In this document: one piece after another, positions 8,596 to 17,697 of the stretch | How the letters are laid out: each line of letters begins with the position of its first letter | Position numbering within the stretch: the first letter of the stretch is position 1 | Origin: Sediminivirga luteola | GTDB taxonomy: Bacteria > Actinomycetota > Actinomycetes > Actinomycetales > Brevibacteriaceae | Direction: 5' to 3' | Assembly (NCBI RefSeq): GCF_014639315.1 | Contig: NZ_BMFY01000003.1 | Location: 186,001 to 250,000 of the forward strand | Length of the DNA stretch: 64,000 bases | Notes under the pieces: model-generated | What the model was told of the DNA's origin: nothing | Seen by the model: the letters and a program-made list of their open reading frames with translations, nothing else | The model's database searches: none | Program-made: the position numbers and the translations under genes

Positions 8596-8669
8596 TTCTA
8601 CGACGGATAGAACTTCCGCGCCAGAAGTTCTACACTTCGTAGAAGAAGAACTTCTACACGATGTAGAAG
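8596..8669. promoter_or_regulatory. Three BlaI-type operator dyads in the blaI-cydA divergent region
   Basis: Site 1 (8596-8612) is TTCTA-N7-TAGAA. Site 2 (8628-8644) is TTCTAC-ACTTC-GTAGAA. Site 3 (8651-8669) is CTTCTAC-ACGAT-GTAGAAG. All share a 17-bp TTCTA...TAGAA frame, with centres 32 and 24 bp apart. A further dyad GAACTTC-N7-GAAGTTC (8610-8630) bridges sites 1 and 2. The dimensions fit BlaI-family operators. Binding by the neighbouring repressor is inferred. Confidence 0.7.
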
Positions 8670-8711
8670 TCGGGCGGTTCCCGCCCTCCTGCGATACGAA
8701 GTGGGGTACGC

Positions 8712-10274
8712 ATGGATCCGGTCATGATCGGCCGCTGGCAGTTCGGCATCACCACCGTCTACCACTTCTGGATGGTGCCGCTGACGATCGGGCTCGGGCT
8801 CCTGGTGCTGGTGTTCCAGACGCTCTGGATGCGCACCGGCAAGGAACGCTACTTAAGGGGCACCAAGTTCTGGGGCAAGCTCTATCTGATCAACTTCATC
8901 ATGGGCGTGGCCACGGGCATCGTCCAGGAATTCCAGTTCGGCATGGCCTGGAGCGAGTACTCCCGGTTCGTCGGCGACGTCTTCGGCGCCCCGCTGGCGA
9001 TGGAGGCACTGCTGGCCTTCTTCCTGGAGTCCACCTTCCTGGGCCTGTGGATCTTCGGCTGGGACCGGCTGAGCAAACGCCTGCACCTTGCGGTGCTCTA
9101 CGGCGCGGTCATCGGCTCCTGGGTCTCGGCGTACTTCATCATCGTGGCCAACTCCTGGATGCAGCACCCGGTCGGCGTCGAGCTTATCGACGGCCGCCCC
9201 CGGATGGTCGACGCCTGGGCGGTGTTCACCAACGAGACCGCGCTGGCCGCCTTCAGCCACGCCATCTTCGGCTCGGTGGCCGTCGGTGCGGCGTTCCTGC
9301 TGGGCATCGCCTGGTACCACCTGTGGCGGCGCCGCGTGGACGGCATCGACACCGTCGACGCCACCGGCCGCGTGGTGGTCGGTGAGGCCCCCGACGTCCC
9401 CGGCCGGGACAAGGAGGACTACCACGTCTGGTGGCGTTCGCTGCGGCTGGGCGCCTGGGTGGGGCTGGTCGCGTTCGCGGGGGTGGCCGTCACCGGCGAC
9501 ATCCAGGCGAAGATCATGTTCGAGCAGCAGCCGATGAAGATGGCCTCGGCGGAGGCCGCCTGTGAGGACACCACGGACTTCTCGGTGCTGTCCATCGGCG
9601 ACATCTCCTCCAACGACTGCGATGACGTCTTCCACCTGCTGGAGGTCCCGGGCCTGCTGTCCTACCTCGCCAACGGCGATCTTCACACCGAGGTGGAAGG
9701 CGTCTCGACGCTCATCCCGCAGTACCAGGAGGCCTACGGCACTCACCTGCCAGGCGCCGAGTACCTGGGCGACCGCGCCGGCGCGGAGATCGACTACCAG
9801 CCGCTCATGATCGTCACCTACTGGGGCTTCCGGATCATGATCACCTTCGGCATCCTCGCCGCACTCGGCGCCGCCTACGCCCTGTGGGCGACGCGGAAGG
9901 GCACGGTGCCGGCCAGCAAACGCCTGACCAGGCTCGCCCTGTGGGGCATCGCGGCACCGTTCATCGCCAACTCCGCGGGCTGGATCTTCACCGAGATGGG
10001 CCGCCAGCCCTTCGTGGTGGCGCCCAATCCGACCGGCGTCGACGGCGTGTTCCTGTTCACCCAGGCGGCCATCTCGCCGGGCGTGAGCGCGGGGGAGATG
10101 CTGTTCTCCCTCATCGCCCTCACCAGCGTCTACGGCGCGCTCATGGTGGTGGAGCTCAAGCTGCTCATGAAGTACAGCCGCGGCGGGGTCGCGGCGGCCA
10201 TGCCGGAGCTGGCCGAGACCCGGAAGAAACCCGAGGTCCACAGCGACGACGACGTCCTCTCCTTCGCCTACTGA
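8712..10274 (+). CDS. cydA: Cytochrome bd ubiquinol/menaquinol oxidase subunit I
   Basis: Heme-carrying subunit of the membrane quinol oxidase that reduces O2 to water without pumping protons. The 520 residues show the expected order: the N-terminal heme-ligand block TTVYHFWMVPLTIGLG (His18), FLESTFLGLWIFGWDRLS, FSHAIFGSVAVGAAFLLGIAWYHLWRRR, the periplasmic quinol loop with GDIQAKIMFEQQPMKMASAEA, and GWIFTEMGRQPFVV. The quinol loop is of the short type usual in Gram-positives. The ATG at 8712 follows GTGGGG. It is first in the cydA-cydB-cydDC operon and downstream of the BlaI-type operators. Confidence 0.96.
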   Translation: MDPVMIGRWQFGITTVYHFWMVPLTIGLGLLVLVFQTLWMRTGKERYLRGTKFWGKLYLINFIMGVATGIVQEFQFGMAWSEYSRFVGDVFGAPLAMEALLAFFLESTFLGLWIFGWDRLSKRLHLAVLYGAVIGSWVSAYFIIVANSWMQHPVGVELIDGRPRMVDAWAVFTNETALAAFSHAIFGSVAVGAAFLLGIAWYHLWRRRVDGIDTVDATGRVVVGEAPDVPGRDKEDYHVWWRSLRLGAWVGLVAFAGVAVTGDIQAKIMFEQQPMKMASAEAACEDTTDFSVLSIGDISSNDCDDVFHLLEVPGLLSYLANGDLHTEVEGVSTLIPQYQEAYGTHLPGAEYLGDRAGAEIDYQPLMIVTYWGFRIMITFGILAALGAAYALWATRKGTVPASKRLTRLALWGIAAPFIANSAGWIFTEMGRQPFVVAPNPTGVDGVFLFTQAAISPGVSAGEMLFSLIALTSVYGALMVVELKLLMKYSRGGVAAAMPELAETRKKPEVHSDDDVLSFAY

Positions 10275-10305
10275 CTCACCGCCCACCGAATACGAAAGGA
10301 CCACG

Positions 10306-11343
10306 ATGGAAGCGCTCCCGGTCATCTGGTTCGTCCTCATCGCCGTGCTCTGGCTCGGCTACCTCTTCCTGGAAGGCTTCGACCTGGGCGTCGGCGTGCT
10401 GATGAAGCTCTTCACCCGCGACGAGAAGGAGCGACGCGTGCTGCTCAACTCCATCGGGCCGGTCTGGGACGGCAACGAGGTGTGGCTGCTCACGGCCGGC
10501 GGCGCGACCTTCGCGGCCTTCCCGCTCTGGTACGCCTCGCTGTTCTCCGCCCTCTACCTCCCCCTGACCCTCGCCCTGCTGGCACTGATCTTCCGCGCCG
10601 TGGCGATCGAGTACCGGGGGAAGGGCTACTCCGATGCATGGCGGTCCTTCTGGACCAATGCGATGGCCATCGGATCAGGGGTCGCCGCGTTCTGCGTCGG
10701 CGCGATGCTCGCGGTCACCACGACCGGCTACCCGCTGGACGCGAACGGCGACAACACCGGCGGACCCTTCGCCTGGCTGCACCCCTACGCCATCCTGGGC
10801 GGCCTGGGCGTGCTGGGCTTCAGCGTCCTGCACGGCCTGTACTTCCTCACCCTCAAGACCGACGGCGACGTCCGGCACCGTGCCCGCGCGGCCGCCGTGC
10901 GATTCGGCCCGGTGCTGCTGCTCCCGCTGGTGGGCTGGGCGCTGCTGGTGCAGTCGCAGAACGGCAAGACGGTCGGCTGGCTGCTGATCGGCGCGGCCGC
11001 CGCCCTGGCCGCGGCGGCCTGGGTCAACCTGGCGCGCGGGGCGGAGAAGCGGGCCTTCGTCTGCCAGGGCCTGTTCCTGCTGGCGGGCGTGGCGAGCATC
11101 TTCACGAATGTGTTCCCCGTCGTGATGCCCTCCACGCTCGATCCGGCCTTCGATCTGACCGTGTACAACGCCTCGTCCTCCACCTACACCCTGACCATCA
11201 TGGCGGTAGTCGCCGCGATCGGCCTGCCCGTGGTGCTGGCCTACCAGATCTGGAGCTATCGCGTCTTCCGCCGCCGGATCAGCACCGCGCACATCCCCGA
11301 GCCGCACGTCATCCCGGTCGCCATCCGGGGTGCGCAGCCATGA
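10306..11343 (+). CDS. cydB: Cytochrome bd oxidase subunit II
   Basis: Membrane partner of CydA. The 345 residues have about eight or nine helices and the family blocks GYLFLEGFDLGVGVLMKLF, GPVWDGNEVWLLTAGGATFAAFPLWYA and TNVFPVVMPSTLDPAFDLTVYNASSS. It starts 31 bp after cydA. Its TGA overlaps the ATG of cydDC (ATGA at 11340-11343), which implies translational coupling. Length and motifs are normal. Confidence 0.95.
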   Translation: MEALPVIWFVLIAVLWLGYLFLEGFDLGVGVLMKLFTRDEKERRVLLNSIGPVWDGNEVWLLTAGGATFAAFPLWYASLFSALYLPLTLALLALIFRAVAIEYRGKGYSDAWRSFWTNAMAIGSGVAAFCVGAMLAVTTTGYPLDANGDNTGGPFAWLHPYAILGGLGVLGFSVLHGLYFLTLKTDGDVRHRARAAAVRFGPVLLLPLVGWALLVQSQNGKTVGWLLIGAAAALAAAAWVNLARGAEKRAFVCQGLFLLAGVASIFTNVFPVVMPSTLDPAFDLTVYNASSSTYTLTIMAVVAAIGLPVVLAYQIWSYRVFRRRISTAHIPEPHVIPVAIRGAQP

Positions 11344-14300
11344 GCGGCGCCCGGGGCCGGGAGCGGCCGGAGAGCCCGCTGGCCCTCGCCGGCGCTTCGC
11401 CCGCGGGACTGCGCTCGCTCTGGATTCTCGGAGTCCTGGCCGCGGCGCAGGCGCTGGCCCTGATCCTGGTCGCGGAGGGACTCGCCCGGGGCCTGACCGG
11501 GCTGCTGGCCGGCGGCGGGACCCCGGAGCAGCGCGCCGCCGGAATCACCGGCGCCCTGTTCCTGGCGGTCGGCGGCGCGGCGCTCCGGGCCGCGGCCACC
11601 TGGCTGACCGGCCTGGTCGCCGCCCGCGCCGCCACCGGGGTCAAGGAGTCGCTCCGGGCCCGGCTGGCCCGTCGTGTGGTGGACGGCGGCGGCAGGGATA
11701 TCCCGCTGGGGGAGGGCCGGCTCGCCATCGCCGCGACCCGCAGCCTCGACGATGTGGACGAGTACTTCACCGCTGTCCTGCCGGCCATGCTCGCCTCGGC
11801 GGCGGTCCCGGCGATCCTGGTGGCGCGGTTCGTCCTAGCCGACTGGGTCTCAGCGCTCATCGTCGTGCTGTGCCTTCCGCTGGTGCCGGTGTTCATGATC
11901 CTCATCGGGCGCTACACCCAGGATCGCGTGCAGGACGCCCAGGACGCGCTCGACCGGCTCTCGCGCAGCCTGGTCGAGCTCGTGCGAGGCCTGCCGGTGC
12001 TGATCGGCCTCGGGCGGGCCGGCGCCCAGCGGGAGACGCTCGTACGGCTGGCCGGTGACTACCGGGCGACCACCATGACAACGCTGCGGGTGGCGTTCAT
12101 CTCCGCGCTGGCACTGGAGTTCATCGCCACCATCTCGGTGGCGGTGGTGGCGGTGTTCATCGGCGTCCGGCTGGTGTACGGGCACCTCGACCTGCAGACC
12201 GGCCTGATGGTGCTGATCCTCGCGCCGGAGTGCTTCACCCCGCTGCGGCGGCTCGGCGCGGCGTTCCACGCCTCCGAGAACGGGATGGCGGCGTACCGGC
12301 GGTTACGCGATGTGCTCGCCTCCCGCCCGTCCGCCGCGGGGGGACGTCCGCGTCAGCATGCCGGCGAACCGCTCGCCGTGCGCGACCTGGAGCTGCGCTT
12401 CGCGGACCGCCGCGACCCGGTGGTCGGCGGACTGGATTTCACGGTGGCACCGGGGGAGCACCTGGTGCTGCGAGGCGCCTCCGGCAGCGGGAAGTCCAGC
12501 GTGCTGACCATCCTGGCCGGTTCGCTGCGGCCGGGACCGGGCATCACGGTCTCCGGGGAGCTCACCGGGATGCCGGCGCCGGGCGAGACCGTGCTGCTCC
12601 CGCAGCAACCCCGCTTCCTCGCCGACGACGCGGCCGAGGAAGTCCTCGCCTACGCGCCCGCCGGCTGGGACCGTACGCGGGCCCGCGCCGTCATCCGCAA
12701 TCTGGGCGTGGACCCGGACCGGCCGGTCCCGGCGCTCAGCCCCGGCGAGCAGCGACGCCTGGGCCTGGCCCGCGTCCTGGCGCGCGTCGACGGCGGGGCA
12801 CGTCTGGTGCTGCTGGACGAGCCCACAGCGCACCTCGACCGGGACGCCGCCGCGCTGGTACTGCGCGCCCTGGCGGATCTGCGCGGGCGAGTCACGATGA
12901 TCAGCGCCACGCACGATCCCGCGGTCACGGCGGTGGCCGACCGGGCCATCAGCGTGGACGCCGCCGGAGCACAGGATGGGCGGGAGGCCACAGAGACCCC
13001 GGAGCTGCCGGACGGGTCATCGGCGGCGGAACCCGTGCCGCAGCGCCCGCTCGCCCCGGACGAGGACCTGCGCGGGCCCGCCCGGTACGAGCCCCCGGCT
13101 GCGGGCCGCCCCGGTGACCTGCTCGCCGAACTGGTCGCGGTGCTGCAGCCCTGGCGCCCCCGGTTCCTCCTGGCGGTGCTCACCGGCATCGGCGCCGCGG
13201 CGGCGGCGATCGCGCTCACCGCGGTCTCCGGCTGGCTGATCGTCCGTGCCTCATATCAGCCCCCGATCATGATGCTGCTGGTGGCGATCGTGGGGGTCCG
13301 GTTCTTCGGGCTGGCCCGCGCCGTGCTGAGGTACTGCGAACGGCTCCTGCTGCACGATGCCGTCCTGCAGTCGATGACGGCGCTCAGGCTGCGGGTCTGG
13401 GACGCCCTGGTGCGCCGCGGCCCCGCGCACCGCGAGCTGCTGCGGGGACCGGTCGCGCTGCGGCGCCTGATCGCCGATGTCGACGAAGTCCGCGACCTGG
13501 CCCCGCGCGCCGTCACGCCCCTGCTCAGCGGCGTGCTCCTCACGCTCGGTGCGGCCGGCGGGCTGTCCTTCATCGCCCCCGCGGCAGGGACCGTCCTATT
13601 GCTCGCCGCTGGCGGCGCGGTGCTCGGCGGCTGCCTCATCACGATGGCCGCCGATGGCCGGGCCGGGGTGCGGACGCAGGCCTCGCGGCTGGCGCTGCTG
13701 CGAGACTGGGCGGCGTTCCTCGGCGCACGCGAGGACCTCGTCGCCGGAGGCGCGGCTGAGCGGGTGCTCGCCCGGCTCGCATGCCGGGACCGGGAGGCGG
13801 GCCGGCAGGCCGTGCGGGTGGCGGCGGCCGCCGGCCTGGGTCAGGCCTGGGCGGTGCTGCTGTGCCTGCTGGGTGCAGCCGCCATGCTCTGGCAGCTGGC
13901 TCCGGAGACCGCGGCCGGCGCGCTGCCGCTGGAACTTCTGGCCGTATGCGTGCTGGTGCCGCTGGCTTTCGTCGACGTGTGCATCGACGGCATCGCCGCG
14001 GTGCACCACTGGCCGCGGCTGCGTCGCGCGCTGCTGAGCGTCCGCGCACTGCGCGACGAGTCCGCCGGGCACGAGTCCGCCCAGCCCGCCGATGGTGATG
14101 GTCCCGGGGTGCCACCGGTGCGCTCACTCGTTCTGGAGGACGTCGCCGCCCGCTGGCCCGGTGCCCCGGACGAGGCGTTCTCCGGGGTGACGGCGCGGAT
14201 GGCGCCCGGCGACTGGCTGACCGTGACCGGTCCCTCGGGCTCGGGCAAGACCACGCTGCTCAGCGTGATCCTGGCCTTCCTGCCACCCAGCCGCGGCCGG

Positions 14301-14798
14301 TACGAACTCAACGGCGCGGATGCCCGCGGCCTCGCGCCGGCGCAGCTGGCCGGACGGATCGCCTGGTGCCCGCAGGAGGCACATGTCTTCGACTCCACCG
14401 TGCGGGCGAATCTGCTCCTGGCCCGCGATCCCGCGCAGGCGCCCGATGAGGCCAGGATGCTCCGCGTCCTGGCGGAGGCCGGGCTCGGGGAGTTCGCCGC
14501 GGCGCTGCCGCAGGGCCTGGACACCCCCGTGGGCCCGGGCGGCTCGCTGCTCTCCGGTGGCCAGCGCCAGCGCCTCGCAGTCGCCCGGACCCTGCTGACC
14601 GGCGCCGAGGTGATCGTGCTGGACGAACCGACCGCGCATCTGGACGATCAGACCGCGATGCCGATGATGTCCCGCCTCCGGGACGGCATGGCCGGTGGCG
14701 AGCGCACCCGGATGACGGTGCTCGTGACGCACGACGAGCGCCTGGCCGACCCCGCCGATGCACGGGTCAGGCTGGGCCGGGCGCCGGTCCGGGCCTAG
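11340..14798 (+). CDS. cydDC: Fused CydDC thiol/heme-type ABC exporter
   Basis: A single 1152-residue polypeptide combining CydD and CydC, the exporter needed for cytochrome bd assembly. The order is: transmembrane domain 1 (about residues 20-320); nucleotide-binding domain 1 with GASGSGKSS near 378, LSPGEQRRLGLAR and LVLLDEPTAHLD near 489; a linker; transmembrane domain 2 (about 590-890); nucleotide-binding domain 2 with GPSGSGKTT near 963, LLSGGQRQRLAVAR near 1070 and VIVLDEPTAHLD near 1091. Both ATPase halves look intact. The reading frame is open far upstream, but the ATG overlapping the cydB stop is the sensible start. Its TAG overlaps the convergent sepH stop (CTAG, 14795-14798). Confidence 0.93.
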   Translation: MSGARGRERPESPLALAGASPAGLRSLWILGVLAAAQALALILVAEGLARGLTGLLAGGGTPEQRAAGITGALFLAVGGAALRAAATWLTGLVAARAATGVKESLRARLARRVVDGGGRDIPLGEGRLAIAATRSLDDVDEYFTAVLPAMLASAAVPAILVARFVLADWVSALIVVLCLPLVPVFMILIGRYTQDRVQDAQDALDRLSRSLVELVRGLPVLIGLGRAGAQRETLVRLAGDYRATTMTTLRVAFISALALEFIATISVAVVAVFIGVRLVYGHLDLQTGLMVLILAPECFTPLRRLGAAFHASENGMAAYRRLRDVLASRPSAAGGRPRQHAGEPLAVRDLELRFADRRDPVVGGLDFTVAPGEHLVLRGASGSGKSSVLTILAGSLRPGPGITVSGELTGMPAPGETVLLPQQPRFLADDAAEEVLAYAPAGWDRTRARAVIRNLGVDPDRPVPALSPGEQRRLGLARVLARVDGGARLVLLDEPTAHLDRDAAALVLRALADLRGRVTMISATHDPAVTAVADRAISVDAAGAQDGREATETPELPDGSSAAEPVPQRPLAPDEDLRGPARYEPPAAGRPGDLLAELVAVLQPWRPRFLLAVLTGIGAAAAAIALTAVSGWLIVRASYQPPIMMLLVAIVGVRFFGLARAVLRYCERLLLHDAVLQSMTALRLRVWDALVRRGPAHRELLRGPVALRRLIADVDEVRDLAPRAVTPLLSGVLLTLGAAGGLSFIAPAAGTVLLLAAGGAVLGGCLITMAADGRAGVRTQASRLALLRDWAAFLGAREDLVAGGAAERVLARLACRDREAGRQAVRVAAAAGLGQAWAVLLCLLGAAAMLWQLAPETAAGALPLELLAVCVLVPLAFVDVCIDGIAAVHHWPRLRRALLSVRALRDESAGHESAQPADGDGPGVPPVRSLVLEDVAARWPGAPDEAFSGVTARMAPGDWLTVTGPSGSGKTTLLSVILAFLPPSRGRYELNGADARGLAPAQLAGRIAWCPQEAHVFDSTVRANLLLARDPAQAPDEARMLRVLAEAGLGEFAAALPQGLDTPVGPGGSLLSGGQRQRLAVARTLLTGAEVIVLDEPTAHLDDQTAMPMMSRLRDGMAGGERTRMTVLVTHDERLADPADARVRLGRAPVRA

Positions 14799-16114
14799 TC
14801 CTTCTTGCCGCCGAACATGATCTCGTCCCAGCTGGGAACGCTCGCGCGGCGCCCGCGGGGGCGTTCCTCGGTCTCCTCGGCGGGTGAGCGCCGGGGCACG
14901 GTGTCGCGAGCCGGCTCCGGCGTCTGCTCCTCGCCGGTGCCGCGCAGGGCGTCCAGTTGCCCGGTCTCGTCCCGCATGGGGACGGTGTCGTATTTGGCGG
15001 ACTCGTACCCGCCGCCCGCCTCATCCGGGGCCGCGTTGCCCTCGTCGGCGGCCACGTCCTCGGAGGCCATGCCCGGCTCATCGAGCAGGGAGAGCTGGTC
15101 CTGCAGCGTCCCGGCGCCCGGCCGGCCCTTCTCCTGCCCGGGGCGCGGAAGCGCGAAGATCTCCGCCTCGCCGGTTTCCTCCGGCGTGGCGGCGTGCGCA
15201 CCGGGCATGCGGTCCGGATCGTCGGTGAAACCCGTCGTGTCCTCCTGCACGGCGTGCAGGATCCCGTGCCGTGAGACGCGTCCGGAGCGGAAGTCCTGTC
15301 CCGGGGCGCCCTCGGGTGTATCGGCCGGATCGGCGCCCCGCTCAGAGACCGGGCGGCCTCGGCGCTGGCGCAGCTGCTCCAGGATGCGACCGGTCTCGGC
15401 GGCGTGGGTGTCGCCGCCGGCAGTCCGGTCCTCCGCGGCGCGCACGCCCGAGGCGGATGCCTCATCGGCCTGGATGTTGAACACCCGCTCGCCGGCCGGG
15501 CCGTAGCTCGGGATCGGCCCGGTGTCGGAGGGGCCGCCGTCGGAGAGCCACAGGGCCTCCTCGTTCTGCGGGGTCAGCGCACCGGAATGGAACAGCCACT
15601 CCGCGGCGCGCCGGCGTCCGGCCGCCTCGAAGGACAGTTCGACCGTCCACTTGCCGTCCTGCCTGCGCCAGGCGTCCCAGGACATCGTCTCCAGGTCGAC
15701 CTCGCGCATGCTCAGGCGCTCGGTGCACAGGTCGAGCAGCGGGCGGGGGTTCCCCTCCGGACGGTTCTCCGGATAGACCCGGGTACGGCGAGCCCGCTCG
15801 GCGATGTGGGCGCGCTCGGCCAAGACGGGGCCCTCGTACCGCGCGACGAACGACCGGTCGGCGCCGGTCTCGGCGATCACGTCCTCGACGCTCAGGCCGG
15901 CGCGGATGAGTGCCTGGATGTCCTTGGGCCGGACCGCGTCGCCGGTTGCCGCCGACTCGCCGTCGCCGGGCGCACCGGGACGGCCGGCGCGGGCGCGCCG
16001 GACCAGGGCGAAGAGGTCCTCGTCGAGCGGCAGCCGGTACTCGGTGCCGTCCCCGTCGTGCAGCAGCAGGTGCGTGCCGTCCTGATCCGCTTCGTGAAGC
16101 GTGAGTACGGACAT
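14795..16114 (-). CDS. sepH: Septation protein SepH (DUF3071)
   Basis: Actinobacterial cell-division protein that stimulates FtsZ assembly. The 439 residues begin with the conserved domain MSVLTLHEADQDGTHLLLHD, through RPKDIQALIRAGLSVEDVIAETG (helix-turn-helix-like) and VARYEGPVLAERAHIAERAR. A long acidic, low-complexity tail with scattered Pro/Glu follows. The C-terminal end RRASVPSWDEIMFGGKKD matches the conserved tail of the family. The ATG at 16114 was chosen for the family N-terminus; GGGAAAGG lies seven bases upstream. It converges on cydDC and shares four bases of stop codons with it. Confidence 0.92.
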   Translation of the reverse strand: MSVLTLHEADQDGTHLLLHDGDGTEYRLPLDEDLFALVRRARAGRPGAPGDGESAATGDAVRPKDIQALIRAGLSVEDVIAETGADRSFVARYEGPVLAERAHIAERARRTRVYPENRPEGNPRPLLDLCTERLSMREVDLETMSWDAWRRQDGKWTVELSFEAAGRRRAAEWLFHSGALTPQNEEALWLSDGGPSDTGPIPSYGPAGERVFNIQADEASASGVRAAEDRTAGGDTHAAETGRILEQLRQRRGRPVSERGADPADTPEGAPGQDFRSGRVSRHGILHAVQEDTTGFTDDPDRMPGAHAATPEETGEAEIFALPRPGQEKGRPGAGTLQDQLSLLDEPGMASEDVAADEGNAAPDEAGGGYESAKYDTVPMRDETGQLDALRGTGEEQTPEPARDTVPRRSPAEETEERPRGRRASVPSWDEIMFGGKKD

Positions 16115-16265
16115 GGAGGTGCCTTTCCCATCGGTGCTTTCTTTACGATGGTGCCAGAACAAGGAGCCTTCGCCTGGGAGGCAGCCCGGGCGAGTCGCCG
16201 ATCCGCCGGCCGCAGCCGGCGGGCGCATTCGGCCCAGCGCTCTACAGCGCGTAAAATAGTGCCAC

Positions 16266-17348
16266 ATGACGACCGACTTCCACTCGGCATCCGCGCAGAC
16301 GGACGGAGCCGCTCAGACCACGTCCAGGGACAGTTCCGACGCCCTCGCCCCCTATGACGCGCTGGTACTGATGTCGTTCGGAGGGCCCAATGCGCCCGAG
16401 GACGTCGTGCCGTTCCTGCGGAATGTCACCGCCGGGCGGGGCATCCCGGAGGAGCGGCTGGTCGAGGTCGGCGAGCACTACTACGGCTTCGGCGGCAAGA
16501 GTCCCATCAACGAGCAGAACATCGCGCTACGGGCGGCCCTGGAGTCCGAGCTGCGGCGCCGAGGCGTGACCCTGCCCGTGCTGTGGGGGAACCGCAACTG
16601 GGAGCCCTACCTCACCGATGAGCTCAGAGCCGCCGCGAAGGGCGGTGCCCGCCGGTTCCTCGCGGTCACCACCAGCGCGTACTACTCGTACTCGTCCTAT
16701 GAGCAGTACCAGGAGGACTTCGCGCGGGCCACCGCGGCGCTGGCCGAGGAGGGCCTGGACGTCCGCATCGACGCCGTCCCGCAGTACTTCGACCATCCCG
16801 GCTTCGTCCGGACCCAGCGCAGGATCGTCCGTGAGGCGGCGGAGGAGCTGGCCGCGGCCATGGGCGCCGGCAGCGCGGCGAACCTGAGTGAGAATGTTCA
16901 CATCCTCTACGTGACCCATTCGATCCCGTTGCCGATGCAGGAGGACTCGCGCAAGTACGGCCTGGGATACCGCGAGCAGCACCTGAAGGTGATCGAGGAA
17001 CTCGCCGCGGAGCTGTCCTCCGCCGGCATCGAATGGCCGCACGAACTGGTGTACTGCTCGCGCTCGGGACCGCCGCAGAACCCGTGGCTCGAACCGGACG
17101 TCAACGACCGCCTGGAGGAACTCGCCACGGCCGGGGCCGCTGGCGTGCTGGTGGTGCCGATCGGCTTCGTCTCCGACCACATGGAGGTGAAGTTCGACCT
17201 GGACACCGAAGCCCGCCAGACCGCTGCGGCACAGGGCTTGGCCTATGTACGTGCCGCCACAGTGGGCACCGACCCGGAATTCGTGTCGGGTCTGGTGGAC
17301 CTGGCGTTCGAGCGCGCCCGGCAGATGCGCGGTGAAACGGCACCCTGA
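16266..17348 (+). CDS. hemH: Ferrochelatase (coproporphyrin III ferrochelatase type)
   Basis: Inserts Fe2+ into the porphyrin. In actinobacteria with ChdC (present here at 30487) the substrate is coproporphyrin III, so cpfC is the modern name. The 360 residues contain ALVLMSFGGPNAPEDV, EHYYGFGGKSPIN, WGNRNWEPYL, YVTHSIPLPM and VVPIGFVSDHMEVKFDLDTEA (the metal-site histidine/glutamate region). TAAAAT at 16252-16257, eight bases before the ATG, suggests a leaderless message. It lies away from the other heme genes and is followed by a strong hairpin. Confidence 0.95.
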   Translation: MTTDFHSASAQTDGAAQTTSRDSSDALAPYDALVLMSFGGPNAPEDVVPFLRNVTAGRGIPEERLVEVGEHYYGFGGKSPINEQNIALRAALESELRRRGVTLPVLWGNRNWEPYLTDELRAAAKGGARRFLAVTTSAYYSYSSYEQYQEDFARATAALAEEGLDVRIDAVPQYFDHPGFVRTQRRIVREAAEELAAAMGAGSAANLSENVHILYVTHSIPLPMQEDSRKYGLGYREQHLKVIEELAAELSSAGIEWPHELVYCSRSGPPQNPWLEPDVNDRLEELATAGAAGVLVVPIGFVSDHMEVKFDLDTEARQTAAAQGLAYVRAATVGTDPEFVSGLVDLAFERARQMRGETAP

Positions 17349-17384
17349 CCGGGCCTGACCGGTTGGCTGAGACCGGTACGCGCG

Positions 17385-17420
17385 AAGCGCCGTGCACGGA
17401 TCCGTCCGTGCACGGCGCTT
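17385..17420. terminator. Bidirectional terminator hairpin
   Basis: A perfect 16-bp stem (AAGCGCCGTGCACGGA, 17385-17400, against 17405-17420) closes a TCCG loop. It lies between convergent hemH and the small gene at 17449. The AA/TT ends give short U-tracts in both directions. Confidence 0.85.
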
Positions 17421-17448
17421 TCTCGTCGTACGGTTGCGAGAGGCCTTC

Positions 17449-17697
17449 TCAGCCCGCTTGGGGTTCGCGTCCAGGCTCTCCGGGCTCCTCGATGATGGGG
17501 ATCGCCCCCGTCTCGGCGGTGAGCACCTGCTTCATCTGACCGGTGTCCAGGTCATTGCGCTCGGCGAGCTCGATGAGTGATTCGAGTTCGCTGATCAGCA
17601 GCTCCTCCAGGTAGTCGTTCTCATCGGCGCGTGCTTTGGCAAGCTCTGCGCGCACGAGTTCGATGCGCTGGTCGATGCCGGCTTCGAACTCACTCAT
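17449..17697 (-). CDS. Small acidic helical protein, function unknown
   Basis: 82 residues with no membrane segment. Residues 5-55 are highly charged and helix-forming (IELVRAELAKARADEND, ELLISELESLIELAERND), probably a coiled coil. The tail is Pro/Glu-rich. GAGG lies about ten bases before the ATG. It stands alone, convergent to hemH across a terminator and divergent from the DUF4193 gene. I recognise no family. Codon use and a sensible ribosome site support a real gene. Confidence 0.6.
   Translation of the reverse strand: MSEFEAGIDQRIELVRAELAKARADENDYLEELLISELESLIELAERNDLDTGQMKQVLTAETGAIPIIEEPGEPGREPQAG

Noticed and set aside
10482-11339. A 286-codon upstream extension of the CydDC frame.
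   Set aside because: It lies wholly inside cydB and encodes Arg/Pro-rich shadow sequence. The ATG overlapping the cydB stop gives a standard CydD start.
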